A stretch of DNA of 64,000 nt from Symsagittifera roscoffensis. Lineage: Eukaryota; Xenacoelomorpha; Acoela; Convolutidae. The stretch is from assembly GCF_963678635.1 (NCBI RefSeq), contig NC_087065.1:66061374-66125373 (forward strand), written 5' to 3'. The translations under genes were made by a program, and so were the position numbers. A model generated the notes under the pieces. The model worked only from the letters and a program-made list of their open reading frames with translations, did no database searches and had not been told where the DNA came from. Below are positions 33,340-45,890 of the stretch, piece by piece (the first letter of the stretch is position 1; every line of letters starts with the position of its first letter).

Positions 33340-36300
33340 GCAAGTTGGCTTTTTCTTTTTCTCAAACAAAGTTCCGACAAATTGATAGTAAAAAGTTTTT
33401 GCATTAAAAAAGAAGCTTGAAGCAGTTATGTTAGATGTATATTTTTTGTGTTGACAATGTTCTATGTTTCAAAACAAATAGGTAAAACAATTGGCTTTCA
33501 ATTGATTTTTATGCAGTCAATTTGAGAAAAATGTTGATGCACCAGCATTTTGCGAGTTGACAAATAATAGAAAAAAATTGCTTCGAAGCACACTTTTTCT
33601 AAAACGTTTTCATAACAGTAAAATTTATTCACGGTGACCCCATAACCGGCGGTATGGCTTCTGATTTTTCCTAAGCTCACGCAGAATTACAATCTTTTTT
33701 TGAACAACACGTAACGCTCGGTAATATCAAAAGGTATTTGAAAGGTGCGCAAAAATTAATTCTAATTTAAGAAGTATACTTTAGGTTTAATAAATCCAAA
33801 AAAGCAAACATTGAATCATTTGGATCTTTTTATCAAAACTAGTAGAACTAAATATTTGATCAAGAGATTAAATTATAAAACTGTGCGCTGAAAGTTTTTT
33901 ATAAGCAAATTTGATTGACAAAACAAAGCTAAAGTACTTCGCCTATCTCGTTTTTCGAGCATTCTTTGCTTTATTGCGTTTTTTTTATCTTAAAATGAGA
34001 CTCGTCAATTGGTAAATTCGGAGGAGTGAGATTGACAGTAAATTTGCTCTTAAAAGTCTGAATTTCAGTTAAAATCAGCCCTGAATCAATTATATCAATA
34101 ATACGCTGTCAGGATGTTAGTTTAATCTTATCATATACCTTTGACGCAAATTTTGCGTTTAAAAAAATCTTTTCAGGTGATCACAATCAATCAAAAACGT
34201 TAGTGACTTGTTCAGTTTGAAAATTTTTAATTAAAAAAAAAAGGAACGGTCCGGGAAAAGTTGAAGTTTTCCTACAGAAGCTGTTCCAAACCTTTTTCAA
34301 GTTAATTTATGAAGCACTTTGGATGGCAAAAAGATTCAGTTTTGTGCACTACTAAAGCAAGTAAACTTGAAAAACTTCAGATTTTTCACAAAGAAAATCA
34401 TTTGGCGAAAATTTAAAGTTTCTATAAGTAAGCCATTCAAGTTATAAAGCATTTTTAAATTTTCTAAGACTCAATCAGTCAGCGAACAAATTCTTTCAGC
34501 ATGCAAATCAAGATATGACTTTTTCAAGTTATTTTTTCCTGAGCAAGCTGCACTGGCTTTAAAACTTTGAAATACTTGAAACTTTTTGGGAAAGGAATTG
34601 GTAAGAAAACGTTCAAACTTTTCTGCTGGAGCTATTCAACCAAGATAATTTTGATTCCAAAAGTTCAAATAAGGCAGCCAAAAATCTTAAAAATACTTTT
34701 CGTGAAGAAAATCGGATGCCGTAAAAACTAAGTTTTTCTGAGTAAGATGTTCCAGCATTGAAAATTCAAATATATCAAGCATTTTCATGAAGCAAATCAA
34801 TTTGCAAAAAATTAAAGCTTTTCAATTGAAATCCTTCAAGATAATTTGAAAAATTAAAGGTTTTTTTCCGAGAACTAATAGGTTGACAAGAAGGTCAACT
34901 CATCTAAGCAATCATTAGGCAGGAAGTTTGAAACTTTTGAAGGAACTATGTGAAGCCCATCGCATGATGGAAGCTTATGTTTGTTTATTGAAGCCATTGG
35001 AGCGATGAAAGTTCAAGTTTTCCGAGAGAATTTAGAGACCAAATTGGTTCGCGACAAGATCAAGTTTTTCTTTAAAAAAGTTAACCAAGATATGACATTT
35101 TTAATATCTATTTTTTGAAAGTGGTTCGCAAAAAAACAAAGATTTCTAAGCTTTTTGAGTTTAATTTTTTCATTGATATTCATGCCATTCAATTGGTGAA
35201 GCTTCGAAATAATTCTAACTGTGTCATTGAATAAATCAATTCAGGACAGTTCAAGCTTCTCTTCTAATGGAACTGGTTAAATTTGAATAATTCAAGGATT
35301 TTCATGAAGTGAATCGTTTTGAAAAAAATTAAAAATTTTCGATTGAAATCCTTCAAGCTAACATAATTTGAAAAATTTCAAGTTATTTAATAGAACTAAT
35401 CGGATGTCAAAAATTTAATTTTATCTAAGCAAGCATTAGTGAAGAAGTTTAAAAACTTTTAAGGAACTATATGAAGCCCATCGCATAAGGAAAGTTTAAG
35501 TTTTTTATTGAAGCCATTGAAACGATGACAACTCAAATATTTCAAGGTAATTAGAGACCAAAATGGTTCGCGATAAGATCATGTTTTTCTGAAGATTTGA
35601 CGTTTTCAAAAAAAAAATTGTGGAAAGCGTTTGCAGAAAACAAAGATTGCTAAGCAAGCTATTTGAAATTAAAATTTTTCATCAAGCAGTTATCAGATAG
35701 CAAACTGTTGATATTCATGTCATTCAGTTGATGAAGCTTCGAATTATTTCAAACTACTTTATAGAGCAAATCAATTCAGGACATATCAAGCTTCTCCTCT
35801 AATGGAGCTGGTGAAATTTGAATATTTCAAGTAATTTCATAGATCGAATTGGTTAGCAGAAAAAGACTTGTTCTAGGGTCACAATTCAAGCTTTAAAACG
35901 TCAAGTTATTTCACAAACCGAGTCGCATCGCGAAATATTGATTTATTCTATCTCAGCAAGTAAATCCAGCTATGATTGATGTCAAAACTCTTTAGACTGA
36001 ATGGGTTTGCAAAAAGTTTGAATTTTGGTAAGCAAGCTATTGAAACTACGTTAGTGTGGAAAATTTCACATTGCTTTCTAATGCGAATGATTTGGCTGAA
36101 GGTTGAACATTTTTCTAAGCAAGCAATACAAACTATGAATTTTTCTACCAAATCGGTTCGCGATAAATCAAACCTTCGTAAGCAAGTATTCAAACCAAAA
36201 ATTTTGACTTTTTGACCGAATCGGTGGCTAAATTTCAAATTTTTCCGAGCAAGTTCTTGAAAATTTAAATAATCAAATTATATAGTAGACAGAAACAGCC

Positions 36301-37343
36301 AGCGAAATATCTAAGCTAGTCAGGCTAAAAATTTTTCAAATATTTAGAACATTTTATAGACCAAATCAGTTCCCAAAATTAAAAAAAAAACTGAAGCAAG
36401 CCTTCAAGGTAAGAAATATAAAATAAACGAAGTTGTTTTTCAGACCGAATCGGTTCCGGAAAAAAAATGTTTCAAAGCAAGCTGTTCAAGCCATGAAACT
36501 TCAAATAATTGAGATGTTTTACAAACCGAACCAATTAGCGAATTTTAAGTTTTCTAAGCAAGCTCTGCAAGATATTATATCTTGAAAATTGTGAAGTTAT
36601 TTCGAAATCGTTTCACGAAAAGTTCAGATTTTTTTCTAATCAGGCTATTCGAACGACAGCAACAGCTTAGGTCGTTTGAACAGCTTAAGCCGTCTTAATT
36701 CGTTTTGCGAAAAGCTTACGTTTATTTTTTAAGCAAGCTAGTCAGGCTATGAAACTTTGAAATAGTTCAAGTTATTCTTTTGCGGAAATTCGATTGCAAA
36801 ATGCCTTGTGCTAAAACATGTCATCCCTTTAATATATGAAGTTCGTTGTTTCACTTGACGTAGTAATAACCACTCAGGTTAACTTTACAAGCCTTCCCAA
36901 CATAGCAAAATTCAATGCGATGACTATAATTTCTTCATTGTTCTTCTCAAATACAGTTTTCCGGTTTTCGTATTTAGTTTTAAGAGTCGGCAAGAAAAAA
37001 GTAATTGCCTATTTATGATCGGGTTAGTTTTTTCTCCAGACGATTTTCGACTTTTTATCAAGCTTTTTTGACAAACCTTCAAGGTTATTTGAAAGATATT
37101 GTTGTCTTGAAATCATTTTCAAAAAAAAATGTTTATCATCGACAATCTTTTTTCACAAAAATGGGGTTCAAATATTGCCAATGGGGATGTTTTTCAGAAA
37201 ACTTTCAAAGTTTCAAACATCCTTCATTATGGTTTTGAAAAAAATGTCAGTATTTTTTACGGACACACTGCTCCCTAAATCTAGAAGCGCAGTCGGCACA
37301 TTCAGGTGTTTGCCCTCATACGAGCTGTCTTGTTTTGTTTTAG
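33340..37343 (+). other. 4.0-kb GC-AG intron filled by a degenerate minisatellite
   Basis: The donor is GCAAGT and the acceptor TTTTGTTTTAG. From about 34190 to 36800 the intron consists of degenerate repeats of roughly 70-100 bp containing GAATCGGTTCGCGAAAA, CTAAGCAAGCTATTCAA and TTCAAGTTATTT. Higher-order copies are spaced about 530 bp (34916-35270 against 35440-35830, both with GAAGCCCATCGCAT). No other gene is seen. Confidence 0.72.
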
Positions 37344-38416
37344 ATCTAACATTCAGGACTCCCAATTCATTTTCAAGTATTTCAAAAAGGCGGTGAAAGA
37401 TAATAAGTTTGAATTTATCAAGACACTTCTCGACCTGGACTCAGAGGAAGAAAGCCGTCCCGGAGACAGTTTCCAACTTCATAAATTGCTGACATACGGA
37501 GAACTAAACAAAATTTACTCAGAGTCGAACCAAAGCGATTTTCAAATCGAATTACGCGATGATGAAATTAGCCGCACAATTCATCTACATCACGTGGAAG
37601 GCATTTTGGAGAAAGACGTTCACCTCAAATATAAACCGAGATTTAAAAATGAGAGTGATTCCAAAAAAGATATGGTTCAACGACGAAAAGCGAGGCTTGA
37701 AAACCCCATTCGTGAAATGTTCGTGCACTCAATTCTATTCAACAGACTTGAGTCCAGTTTGTATTTCTGGGAAAACCTTCAGTGCAAGGTATCTGCTGCT
37801 CTCTTTGCTGCTTGGATACTGGAAAACACTTTAATATCTCTTGAGAAAAGAATGGATTTAACTTTCTCATCTAAAGTAGAAATTATTCGAAAAAGTTACA
37901 ACGAGCGCGCGATTGGTATCGTGAATCACTGTTTTCAATACGATAAAGAAAAATGCAAAGATATACTGAAAAAGAAACATGCTTGCTGGGGCAAAATCAG
38001 CTGTGTGGACCTGGCCATAGGTGCGCAATCGAAATCCTTCATATCTCAAGCAGCTTGTCAGTCAATTTCAAAAGAAAGTTGGCGTGGAAAAATAACTTAC
38101 TCGAATTCGCGAATCCAAATTGCCCTGGCCATTTTCCTGCCATTCATAATGATCCCGTTCGTGATTCATTTTAGAAATGATTCAGAGACCATTGAGGAAA
38201 CATTTAAAAGAGATGTCGGTTCCCAAACTGGCGCCCAAGAATCAACTAAAGATTCGAAATCCCAAATTACAGCCATCAAATTAGACGCGAAACCTTTTCT
38301 CCGAAAGCAGCCTGGGCGGTTCTCGAATTTCTACACAGCCCCTATGATTGTATTCTGCCTGAATACACTGTCTTTTATGATGTTTCTCATCATCTTCAGC
38401 TGGGTGGTGCTGCATG
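37344..38416 (+). CDS. TRPM-type channel, exon with MHR repeats, pre-S1 helix and S1
   Basis: This exon encodes about 358 residues. FIFKYFKKAVKDNKFEFIKT and LLTYGELNKIYSE are the ankyrin-like MHR segment. SSLYFWENLQCKVSAALFAA and CWGKISCVDLAIGAQSKSF are highly typical of TRPM MHR4. IQIALAIFLPFIMIPFVIHF is the pre-S1 helix, and PMIVFCLNTLSFMMFLIIFS is S1. The acceptor at 37343/37344 supplies the single base needed by the previous exon. The donor is CTGCATG/GTGAGA at 38416/38417, leaving one base. The frame is fully open with no stop, so this part of the gene looks intact. A charged, low-complexity linker lies between pre-S1 and S1. Confidence 0.9.
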
Positions 38417-41097
38417 GTGAGAAATTTTAAGAACATTCTAAACTTGGCCCTTGCAAAAAAATTTATACACTTCACTCAGTTGGTACTTTGTTGAATTTTA
38501 ACTTATAGAACCGTTGTTTCTAAATTATTTTTCTGTGTTTTGTTTCGTAAATTTTTTTTTATCGATCGCCCTAATATCAACAAGACTATTCGTATTAAGA
38601 CACAAGCGCTAAATGTTTCAATTGTCTCTGAAAAATTTAGGTAATTAGTTATTGACAAACTAATAGTGCGGAACTAAACGTTTCCGGCAGATTTATTTTA
38701 TACAATCAGAAACATTATATTTTTTAGCTTTAATTTTAAGATTGGACAAATTAGGAAAAGAAACAGATACATTTCAGTCCTGTTAAAACAAAAGAAAACG
38801 CTTAACAAGCCCTTTGCAATTTACATAGCGTGTGGGGTACACATGCTTTGTAAGCTACAATGAGTTTATTTAGTGCTTCTATTGTTTTAATAGGGCGAAA
38901 TTGCTGGCCTCAATTCACTTTAGACACGCATTATTTCAGCGCTTACTTGTGTTATAAGAACTGTATATACCGCAATTTAACTATTCCGGAAGGACCAAAT
39001 TTTTATTTATTTTCAAACCCACGAAACTTCACTTTTATTAATCGCAAGTAAAATTCAAAAAAAATGAGCGCAAGATAACAATTTTTTCAGATGGTATAAA
39101 CAAATTCTGTCAAAATCTGAGTTGAAATATGGCTGAAATAAAATTTTTCTCGAAGCACAAATTTTTTTTCACTTTGTTCGTTTTTGCGATTATTTCGTCC
39201 GTTATTCAATCAAAAAACTTTGTAATAGGCCTCAAAGTGATGTCGGAACCTTCAGTTTTTAACCTGATATAAAGGCAGTCTTCTAAGTATGAAAGATTGA
39301 GTCTTGCATGGAATTATTCAAAATTCGTGATTTAGATACAGTAAATTTGACGGAAAAACGCTGTTGCGCTATGGTTGCGTGCCATTCTCAATTGTGATTC
39401 GAGGAGGGTTTAGAACATTTGCATATTAATCCATGGGATAGACTTGAAATTGCGTAGTCACAGTTTTCTTTATTTTCAAAAATAGCCCGCACCGGAGTTC
39501 CATGGATAATAATCGATTATAATGGAAAAATGTTGTCTAAAATGTTGACATATTATAATCCATTATTGTGGCAAATTTAGACCACGTCATCTATTATCGG
39601 GTTATGAAAATCGGTTTTTTTCCTAAAAATACAATTCCCCTATAATCCATTATAATCCATTAAACTCCATTATTTTTGGCACTGAAATTGATTATTTTTG
39701 CCAAAATATTCCACTATAATCGATTAGTTTTGCAATAAAAATCCAATATAATCCATTATAATCGATTAGAATACATTAAACTTTTTGAATTAAATTCGAT
39801 TATTTTTGCAGAATTTTTGCAAGTTTTGCAGGAAATTTGCAAAAAAAGCCATGTCTTCTACTAAACACCATGTCTAATGTCACCATATCAAGTTATCTTT
39901 TACTCCCCTAATTAAAGAGAGGGGGGTGTCAATCATAAACCCACTCCCCCAAAATCTACCAATAAATAGGGGAGGGGGGGGTACGTGGACCAACTGGTAG
40001 GGAGGGGGGTAAAGCAAACTGAGGGGGTAGTTAAGGTAAATGGGAGGGGGGGGGGGTAATTTTAACGTGAAATGTAACATAAATTTTAACGTGAAATGTA
40101 ACATTTTCTGAAACGTTTTACGTAGCAACTGCACTAAACAGGAAATGGGATAAATTTGATAAAAGTTGCAACTTTCACAAACAACTTCTCGAAAAAAGCC
40201 ATTATAATTGATTATAATCGATTATAAAGGATTATTTTGGCATTAAAAGTATTACGATTATAATCCCTTTTCAATGGATTATAATCGATTATATTGGATT
40301 ATATTGACCTAAGAAGGATAAGGATAATAATCCATTTTAATGGATTATTATCAATTATTTGGTAACTTCATTCGGGTTTTATTGATTAGAAAACCAATTT
40401 TTTTATAATCCATTTTTAGTCGATTATAATCGATTGTTATCAAAAATTATTGAGACAGATCACGAAAATTCAATTTAATCGATTATTATCCATGGAAATC
40501 TATTCATTTTAGTTCATGTTTTTTTTTAAATAATTATATGAAACTACGGCAAAGGTGATTCTCTTATTTAGTAAGAAAAGTTGCCCGGTATATGTACCAC
40601 CAGGCAAAAACCACTAACTGAAAACGCGTACCGTGTGTGCCCTAGTTGCAATCGGTCTATTTTTTCTATTCTATCAAGGCGTATTTCTCTCTAGACATGG
40701 AAACTCATTTTCTAATCCTATTTTTGCTCAATTCTTGAAAAAAAATTCGCGCTTATTAAGATTTGTTCAATTTTCTCTTTGTGTAAGAAAGTAAGTCTCT
40801 TTGTTTTTAGCTGAAGCAAATTAAAACAAACAGTAATCCTATAGGTTTGTAGAGGAAAGAGAGCACAGTCCTGTTCAGTCAATGGGGGCGAGTTCTTCGA
40901 GGAAAATGTTTTCGTACAATGGGTATGAAAGAGCCCAAACTTACAAATTTTTGGATAAACAATTGGTATGATTTTTCCGGTATAACTAGGGGACCAATCG
41001 TACTTAAAACTGGGCTCATTCAACCCTTTTCAAGGAACTTTTTAAGCAAAATTGTCGATCCTAGAAAAATCGAAGTTTAACTGCTAATTTTTCTCAG
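38417..41097 (+). other. 2.7-kb TRPM intron holding one TAATCGATTATAAT element
   Basis: GTGAGA donor and TTTTTCTCAG acceptor. Apart from the repeat element at 39486-40495, I recognise nothing in it. Confidence 0.75.
39486..40495. repeat. ~1-kb element rich in TAATCGATTATAAT words (copy 1)
   Basis: It begins CCCGCACCGGAGTTCCATGG and is filled with alternating TAATCGATTA, ATAATCCATTA and ATAATGGATTAT words. It ends with the inverse of its inner start (ATTATTATCCATGG at 40482-40495). The middle (39900-40060) holds several G runs of 5-12 on the + strand. The outermost ~15 bp of the right end do not match, so the right boundary is uncertain. No ORF of note. Confidence 0.7.
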
Positions 41098-41316
41098 GAC
41101 TTGAGCCGGAGCCCCGAGTGGGAGAGTACTATGCAATGGTATATGTAGTGACTGCTGCCATGGAGGAAGTGCGCCAATTATTCGATACTGATACTCTGGA
41201 TGCAAGCGTCAAGAAGAACTTGAAAGTCTTTTTCCGCTCTGGGTGGAATTACGTGGACATGGTAGCAATCAATACCTTCTTCATAGGAGCAGTAATGCGT
41301 TTTGAACTAAACTGGG
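41098..41316 (+). CDS. TRPM-type channel, exon with S2 and S3
   Basis: The exon encodes about 73 residues: EYYAMVYVVTAAMEEVRQLF (S2 and the S2-S3 linker start) and SGWNYVDMVAINTFFIGAVM (S3), the standard TRPM arrangement. The acceptor CTCAG/GACTTG adds two bases and so matches the one base left by the previous exon. The donor is ACTGGG/GTGAGC at 41316/41317, leaving one base. No downstream exon with S4, S5, pore helix, S6 or TRP helix is found before 64000. The remaining gene is either beyond the window, past about 20 kb of mobile DNA, or lost. Confidence 0.88.
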
Positions 41317-41453
41317 GTGAGCATGATCGATTAATTTAGCCTGCTCCTAGTTTTAAAGTGTCAGTTTTCAGTCAACATTTGAAAAAATTTGCGGATATTT
41401 TCACCAGATATATTTTTTATTAATGGCTGTAGTTGCTATTGGGATTCAGGTAA

Positions 41454-42537
41454 CCCGCACTGGAGTTCCATGAATAACAATCGACTATATAGTCATTTTA
41501 TAGTCAATATATATAAAATTACCAAATGGATTAGAATCCTAATAATTTTTTAAGTCAATAAAATTCATTATAAGTAATTATAATCGATTATAATCAAATA
41601 AAATGTATTATAGACAATGTTTTTATATCAATATAATTCTTTATATGAATTATAATCGATCATAATGGATTTTTTGAGAGGTTGTGGGTAAATTTTGCAA
41701 ATTCTGTAATTTATCTCACTTCCAGTTTAGCGCAGTTGCTACAGAATACGTTTAATAAAACTAAATTTTTCTCATAAGGTTTTTTTACATTTAAATTTAT
41801 CTGATTTTTCAGTTTGGCATTTTTAAGTTTCATTCAACTCTTACTTTTACTACCATCGCCCTGGTAAAAAACGATACCTCACCCACTACCCCGCGCCTAC
41901 TGCCCCTTATCCGCCCACTACCCTTCTCGCCTCACTTGAATGGGGGGGGGGATATTTATTGGTTGAAGGGGGATATCGTGGGGCAAGACCTGGGACATAC
42001 ATAAATGAGCGTTTCAGGGGTTAAAGTTACGTACGCTCCATCACCACTTCTAACAACCCCTACTGTTTAGAGCATCGGGGTGTAAAATGTGGAGGGATAA
42101 ATTAGGGTTGGGGCGGTGATAAACTTCGAGTGCGGGAGAGGGTGGGGTAGAAAGGCGGACAAAATTTTTTTGAGTTTTTAGGGATGAACATAATTGTTCG
42201 GGCTCTAAATTTGCGAAACGTTTAATTTTTCTAATAATTTGAAGTCATTTTGATGTAATTGTGCAGATTTCTCATCCAACTTTTCCAGATTTCTTTTTGT
42301 AAAGAATTTTTGTAGAAAAAAATCGATTTTCATGGATTTTTGTGGCCTAAAAAAAACTGATTATTTTGTCAAAATAGTCGAATATATTGTATTTTAAAAA
42401 ATGAAGATAATCGAATATATTCCCCTAAAATTCCGTTTTCATGATTGGATGGTTCTTGAAAGTTGGATATATGGGTAAAATTTTTTGCCGATATAATCCA
42501 TTATGATCCATCATTTCCCCTGAAACTCCACTGCGGG
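41454..42537. repeat. ~1.1-kb element rich in TAATCGATTATAAT words (copy 2)
   Basis: It starts CCCGCACTGGAGTTCCATG and ends GAAACTCCACTGCGGG, giving terminal inverted repeats of about 16-18 bp. TAATCGATTATAAT-type words fill both flanks. The middle (41860-42150) is rich in C and G runs. No clear target-site duplication was found. It lies just downstream of the S2-S3 exon. Confidence 0.72.
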
Positions 42538-43490
42538 AAGGATCTTTGATTATCGTGAGGATTTCAGTAGACTTCTCAAAAACTGTTTTAGTTTATCTTT
42601 AAGGCCAACTTAATTGTCCAAACTTTTTTCAAAAACTATTAAGGCCCTATTTTCAAACATTTTCTATGACACAATTAATGTTTCGGCGCATAAAACTTGT
42701 TTTTCAAAAGTTGTTAAAATGCACTCTCACAGCGCTATTAGAAAGTGGTCGACCAAATATGGAATTTCTGAATGAGCACTGAAAGAGAAAGGAGCGATCC
42801 TTTTAGGGTTCAAGGTGTCGTGTATGTGTCATTGTTGTAATAAGTATCCAATTATTTTTCGCTTAAAAACGGGTTACCTCCCATTCCAAACCCAGGAAAT
42901 TAAAACCCCCTCCAGCATATATCCCAAAAAAAATGATAAACTTCTACTATCTTTACTAGCATCGATATTTTGGTTGGGTTTTTATATGAATGCACATGTA
43001 CGCAAGGATCGATTTCTTATTTAGAACGTTTAATAAACCAAATTCATATCTCCGCCTAATATAAGACTTTATATTTCATCGTTACGAGGCCAACACTTGA
43101 ACTGGATGAACACACAATTTTGTGTCTGTATATTCCTGCATTTCAGAAAAAAATCTTTAAACATGGTAAAACTTTGTCGGAACAATCAAAGAAAACGAAT
43201 AAACAAAAGAAGAACAAAAGGAGCGTCTTTGTTGCGGAATCCGCTTACAATTCACAAAATACACAGTATGGCCTCGTAATGATGACAAAACATTATTAGT
43301 TAGCAAAAACATTTGCAAGTAAAAATGTTTCAGTAAATTTTCTGATCGTGATTGGATTTATTTGCTTTTGGGTTTTGATGATTTTCCTGAGCAAGGAACT
43401 TTTTTTTAAAAAAAATCAACTATCGAGCGCATAGGATGGTCGTGCGGTACTTGTGCAGGTTTCATTCAGAAAAATCTCTTAATTGGGGGT
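42538..43490. other. No recognisable gene
   Basis: AT-rich intronic or intergenic sequence with only short ORFs (for example 42815-43024) that show no domain. Confidence 0.5.
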
Positions 43491-43496
43491 CGTCTT

Positions 43497-44260
43497 CTAG
43501 ATTGTCTTCTCGAAAGTTCTGATGAATTTTGGTGGTCGTTTAAATCTGGAAATGCCAAGTTTGGGTCGCGAAATTTTGGGTATACCAATTATTTGTCGCA
43601 AAGCGTGAGTCGTAGACCTCAACCCGGGGATATGGCTGAACGAGCGTCGTCTGGAAACGTACACATCTCCTTCAACGTATGGCTGGTGGCATCTCCTCCG
43701 GTACTTATTCAACTGAATGGGCATAATTGCACCGAAAAAAAAATAGTTTGCGTTTTGCTTTTGCTAGAGGACCTCACAGCCCAATTAATTGACGTTTTTG
43801 ATTCCTATCACTTGTTGAAAAAAGTGGACCGTTTTCTCTGATCTGACTACTAATCTGTCATGTGGCTTTTTAACTTCAAGATGTGCCGCCTGTTGAGTTT
43901 TGTCCTTGCCAGGTCTGCTGCTGTGGCTCCATTGTAGGGAGTTGTCTGGAAATTTTTGTTTTACTCAACTGATTAATAATGACTTTGTGGCCGAAAAGGT
44001 TATGCGGTCATCAGCTACCATCTGACTCTTCTCGATAGCTTGCTTTTCAAAGTTGAGGAGCCACATAGTCGGTGCCTGCAGCTTGTATTTTTTCTGGAAT
44101 CAACCAGAGCTTTTGCCGGCTACGAGGGTTTCGTCGGAAAAACTCGAGGCTCGGATGACATCTCACCACAAAACAACTGGGCCCGAATCTGTTCTCTAGC
44201 TCTGTTGTAAGAGTGCTGATTGTAGAGTCTGTGGTTCTTGTCTTGACTTGGTTTCATATT
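43497..44260 (-). pseudogene. Possible coding relic, unidentified protein
   Basis: A GC-richer block has protein-like minus-strand frames. Near 44258-44128 it reads HRLYNQHSYNRAREQIRAQL and FCGEMSSEPRVFP up to a stop. At 43724-43497 a 75-codon frame reads NKYRRRCHQPYVEGDVYV, then GIPKISRPKLGISRFKRPPK. Stops and shifts separate the pieces. The composition differs from the surrounding AT-rich DNA. The + strand is partly open too (43593-43841), so the coding strand is uncertain. No family is recognised. Confidence 0.35.
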
Positions 44261-44571
44261 CTAGAAGACAAAATTGACCGCAAATTCAGGTTTCATTCCC
44301 TGAAATTTCTAATTTTGAGAATGATTCACTGTGAAGTTCAACGAAAAGTTTACATAGAACTAGAAAAATGATTGACTTTTGAAAAGATGCCCTTTTAGAC
44401 CAAAAAACTGGTAATTGCTTCAAAATAAAAAATGAGACTTTCAGATAGTGTTGGTCAGACCATTTGCTGACGATCCATGTATTAAATTTGTTAAAATTGT
44501 GAATACCTTTGTCCAAAATGGTCCCAAAAGTTAAACTTTTTTTCTACCAATGTAGGAACATGAATTAGAAG

Positions 44572-44850
44572 GATATTGTCACTTGTCATCACGAGTAGAC
44601 TCAAAGATCAATTTTTTACCGTCAATTGAAGCGAAATTTGATTTTAATACAACCAAGAAATTTTCAATAGTGATTATGGCGAGCGACTCATTTTTGTTTC
44701 ACGTGGACACGATTTCTATTTCTAATTCTTTTTCATAGTTATCGTTAAACTGTTCTTGGTTATATTAAAATCAAACGTCTCTTGGTTCAATTTGGCGATA
44801 GAAATTTGATCTTTGATTCTATATATGATGACACGTGTCGTTGAGCCTCA
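44572..44850. repeat. Small foldback (MITE-like) element
   Basis: A left arm of about 95 bp (44572-44668) contains GAAATTTGATTTTAATACAA. It pairs as an imperfect inverted repeat with 44752-44850, which contains TTGGTTATATTAAAATCAAA and GATCTTTGATTCTATATATG. A short loop of about 80 bp lies between. No target-site duplication was identified. Confidence 0.65.
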
Positions 44851-45011
44851 TTTCGTTAAAAAGACTCATAAAGGGGCTTGGTTAAAATTGTGTTGAAGTT
44901 GCCCTGTTGAAGTTGGGTTGCAAGCACGTGCATCATAAGGCACCGTGTTTGACACTAACATCAAAGGCACTACCAAATTGAAACGCCTCCTCAGCTGATT
45001 TCTGTTCCTTG

Positions 45012-45421
45012 TGAGTTATTTCTTTATCGTATATTTCATAGAGTAATTTCGGATAGGGTACACCGTCTGCTCGTCACGCTATCTTATTTTCGGCCCGATA
45101 GATTCGTGCAACTTCTTGGTCTAATACCGATCCTAACTTACTCTTATACCTACTAGTCTCAGGGTGTTTAACTAGTCTCTGGTAAGCTCAAAAGACCTAG
45201 AGTATACTGGTTTTATTGCGGCTGCTGAAGTTTTCGAGGAGAGGCAACTAATCTCTAAGTTAAATTCAAATCTCTCTGGTGCTGAAATTACAAGTAATTT
45301 CAGCACTTACAAATAAATGGGTTGTTAGTTAGATGGATTATGATTGATTAATATTAAATATTTTACAGTGGTAAAATATCCAATTTATGAAATAATAAAA
45401 TGTAGTTTAGATCAGGTTCCA
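45012..45421 (-). repeat. 3' LTR of the short element (410 bp)
   Basis: Starts TGAGTTATTTC and ends GATCAGGTTCCA on the + strand, the same length as the LTR at 49609-50018. The candidate polypurine tract GGATGGG in element sense (45422-45428) and the 13-bp stem-loop GTGCTGAAATTAC/GTAATTTCAGCAC (about 45276-45303) are intact. Confidence 0.88.
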
Positions 45422-45578
45422 CCCATCCGGGGTTTACAGAGTTTTTGTGTTTTATCTCTTTCTTCTGCAATTGAAGGATGGATGATGAACGTTGGTATTT
45501 GGCGAACATCATTTTTCTTGTCCGGTTTCTCCTTGAAGAGAGATGTCCCAGAACGCTGGAATCATGGACATAAATTTG

Positions 45579-45890
45579 TTATTCTTGTCGTTCGACAACG
45601 ACTGTGATCCCCAATGAAATCAATCCGATTTCAAAACGGTTTGCTATGTCAGGTTTTTCTGTATTAGTGGAGGACTGTCTTGTGTTCGGTCTCGTCTGGG
45701 AATGGCTTGAAATTCGTGTTTGGTAGGGATGCCTTGTAACTTGGATCTGCACGTATACTTGAACATCGAGGTAGTCATTGGTCTGGTTCAATGAAGTCCT
45801 TTTCTGCGAAGTCAAGTCGTACTCTAAATCCTTTGAGTCGTGATTGTGGACGGCATATCGGTTGTGTTTTGTAGCCATTCTTTTGTTCAT
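45579..45890 (-). CDS. Small 3' ORF of the short element (103 aa)
   Basis: Begins MNKRMATKHNRYAVHNHDSK. Its N-terminal third aligns with the ORFs at 12690-13100 and 14844-15254; then a one-base length difference shifts the frame relative to them. The shared start is notable, but the different frames afterwards mean that at least one family member is not coding as drawn. Confidence 0.35.
   Translation of the reverse strand: MNKRMATKHNRYAVHNHDSKDLEYDLTSQKRTSLNQTNDYLDVQVYVQIQVTRHPYQTRISSHSQTRPNTRQSSTNTEKPDIANRFEIGLISLGITVVVERQE

Noticed and set aside
33156-33407. Alternative + frame in the TRPM exon
   Set aside because: Out-of-frame shadow with no domain; the SLOG/MHR frame continues through it.
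39880-40134. Proline-rich minus-strand ORF (84 codons)
   Set aside because: The prolines come from the G runs of the repeat element; it is not protein-like.
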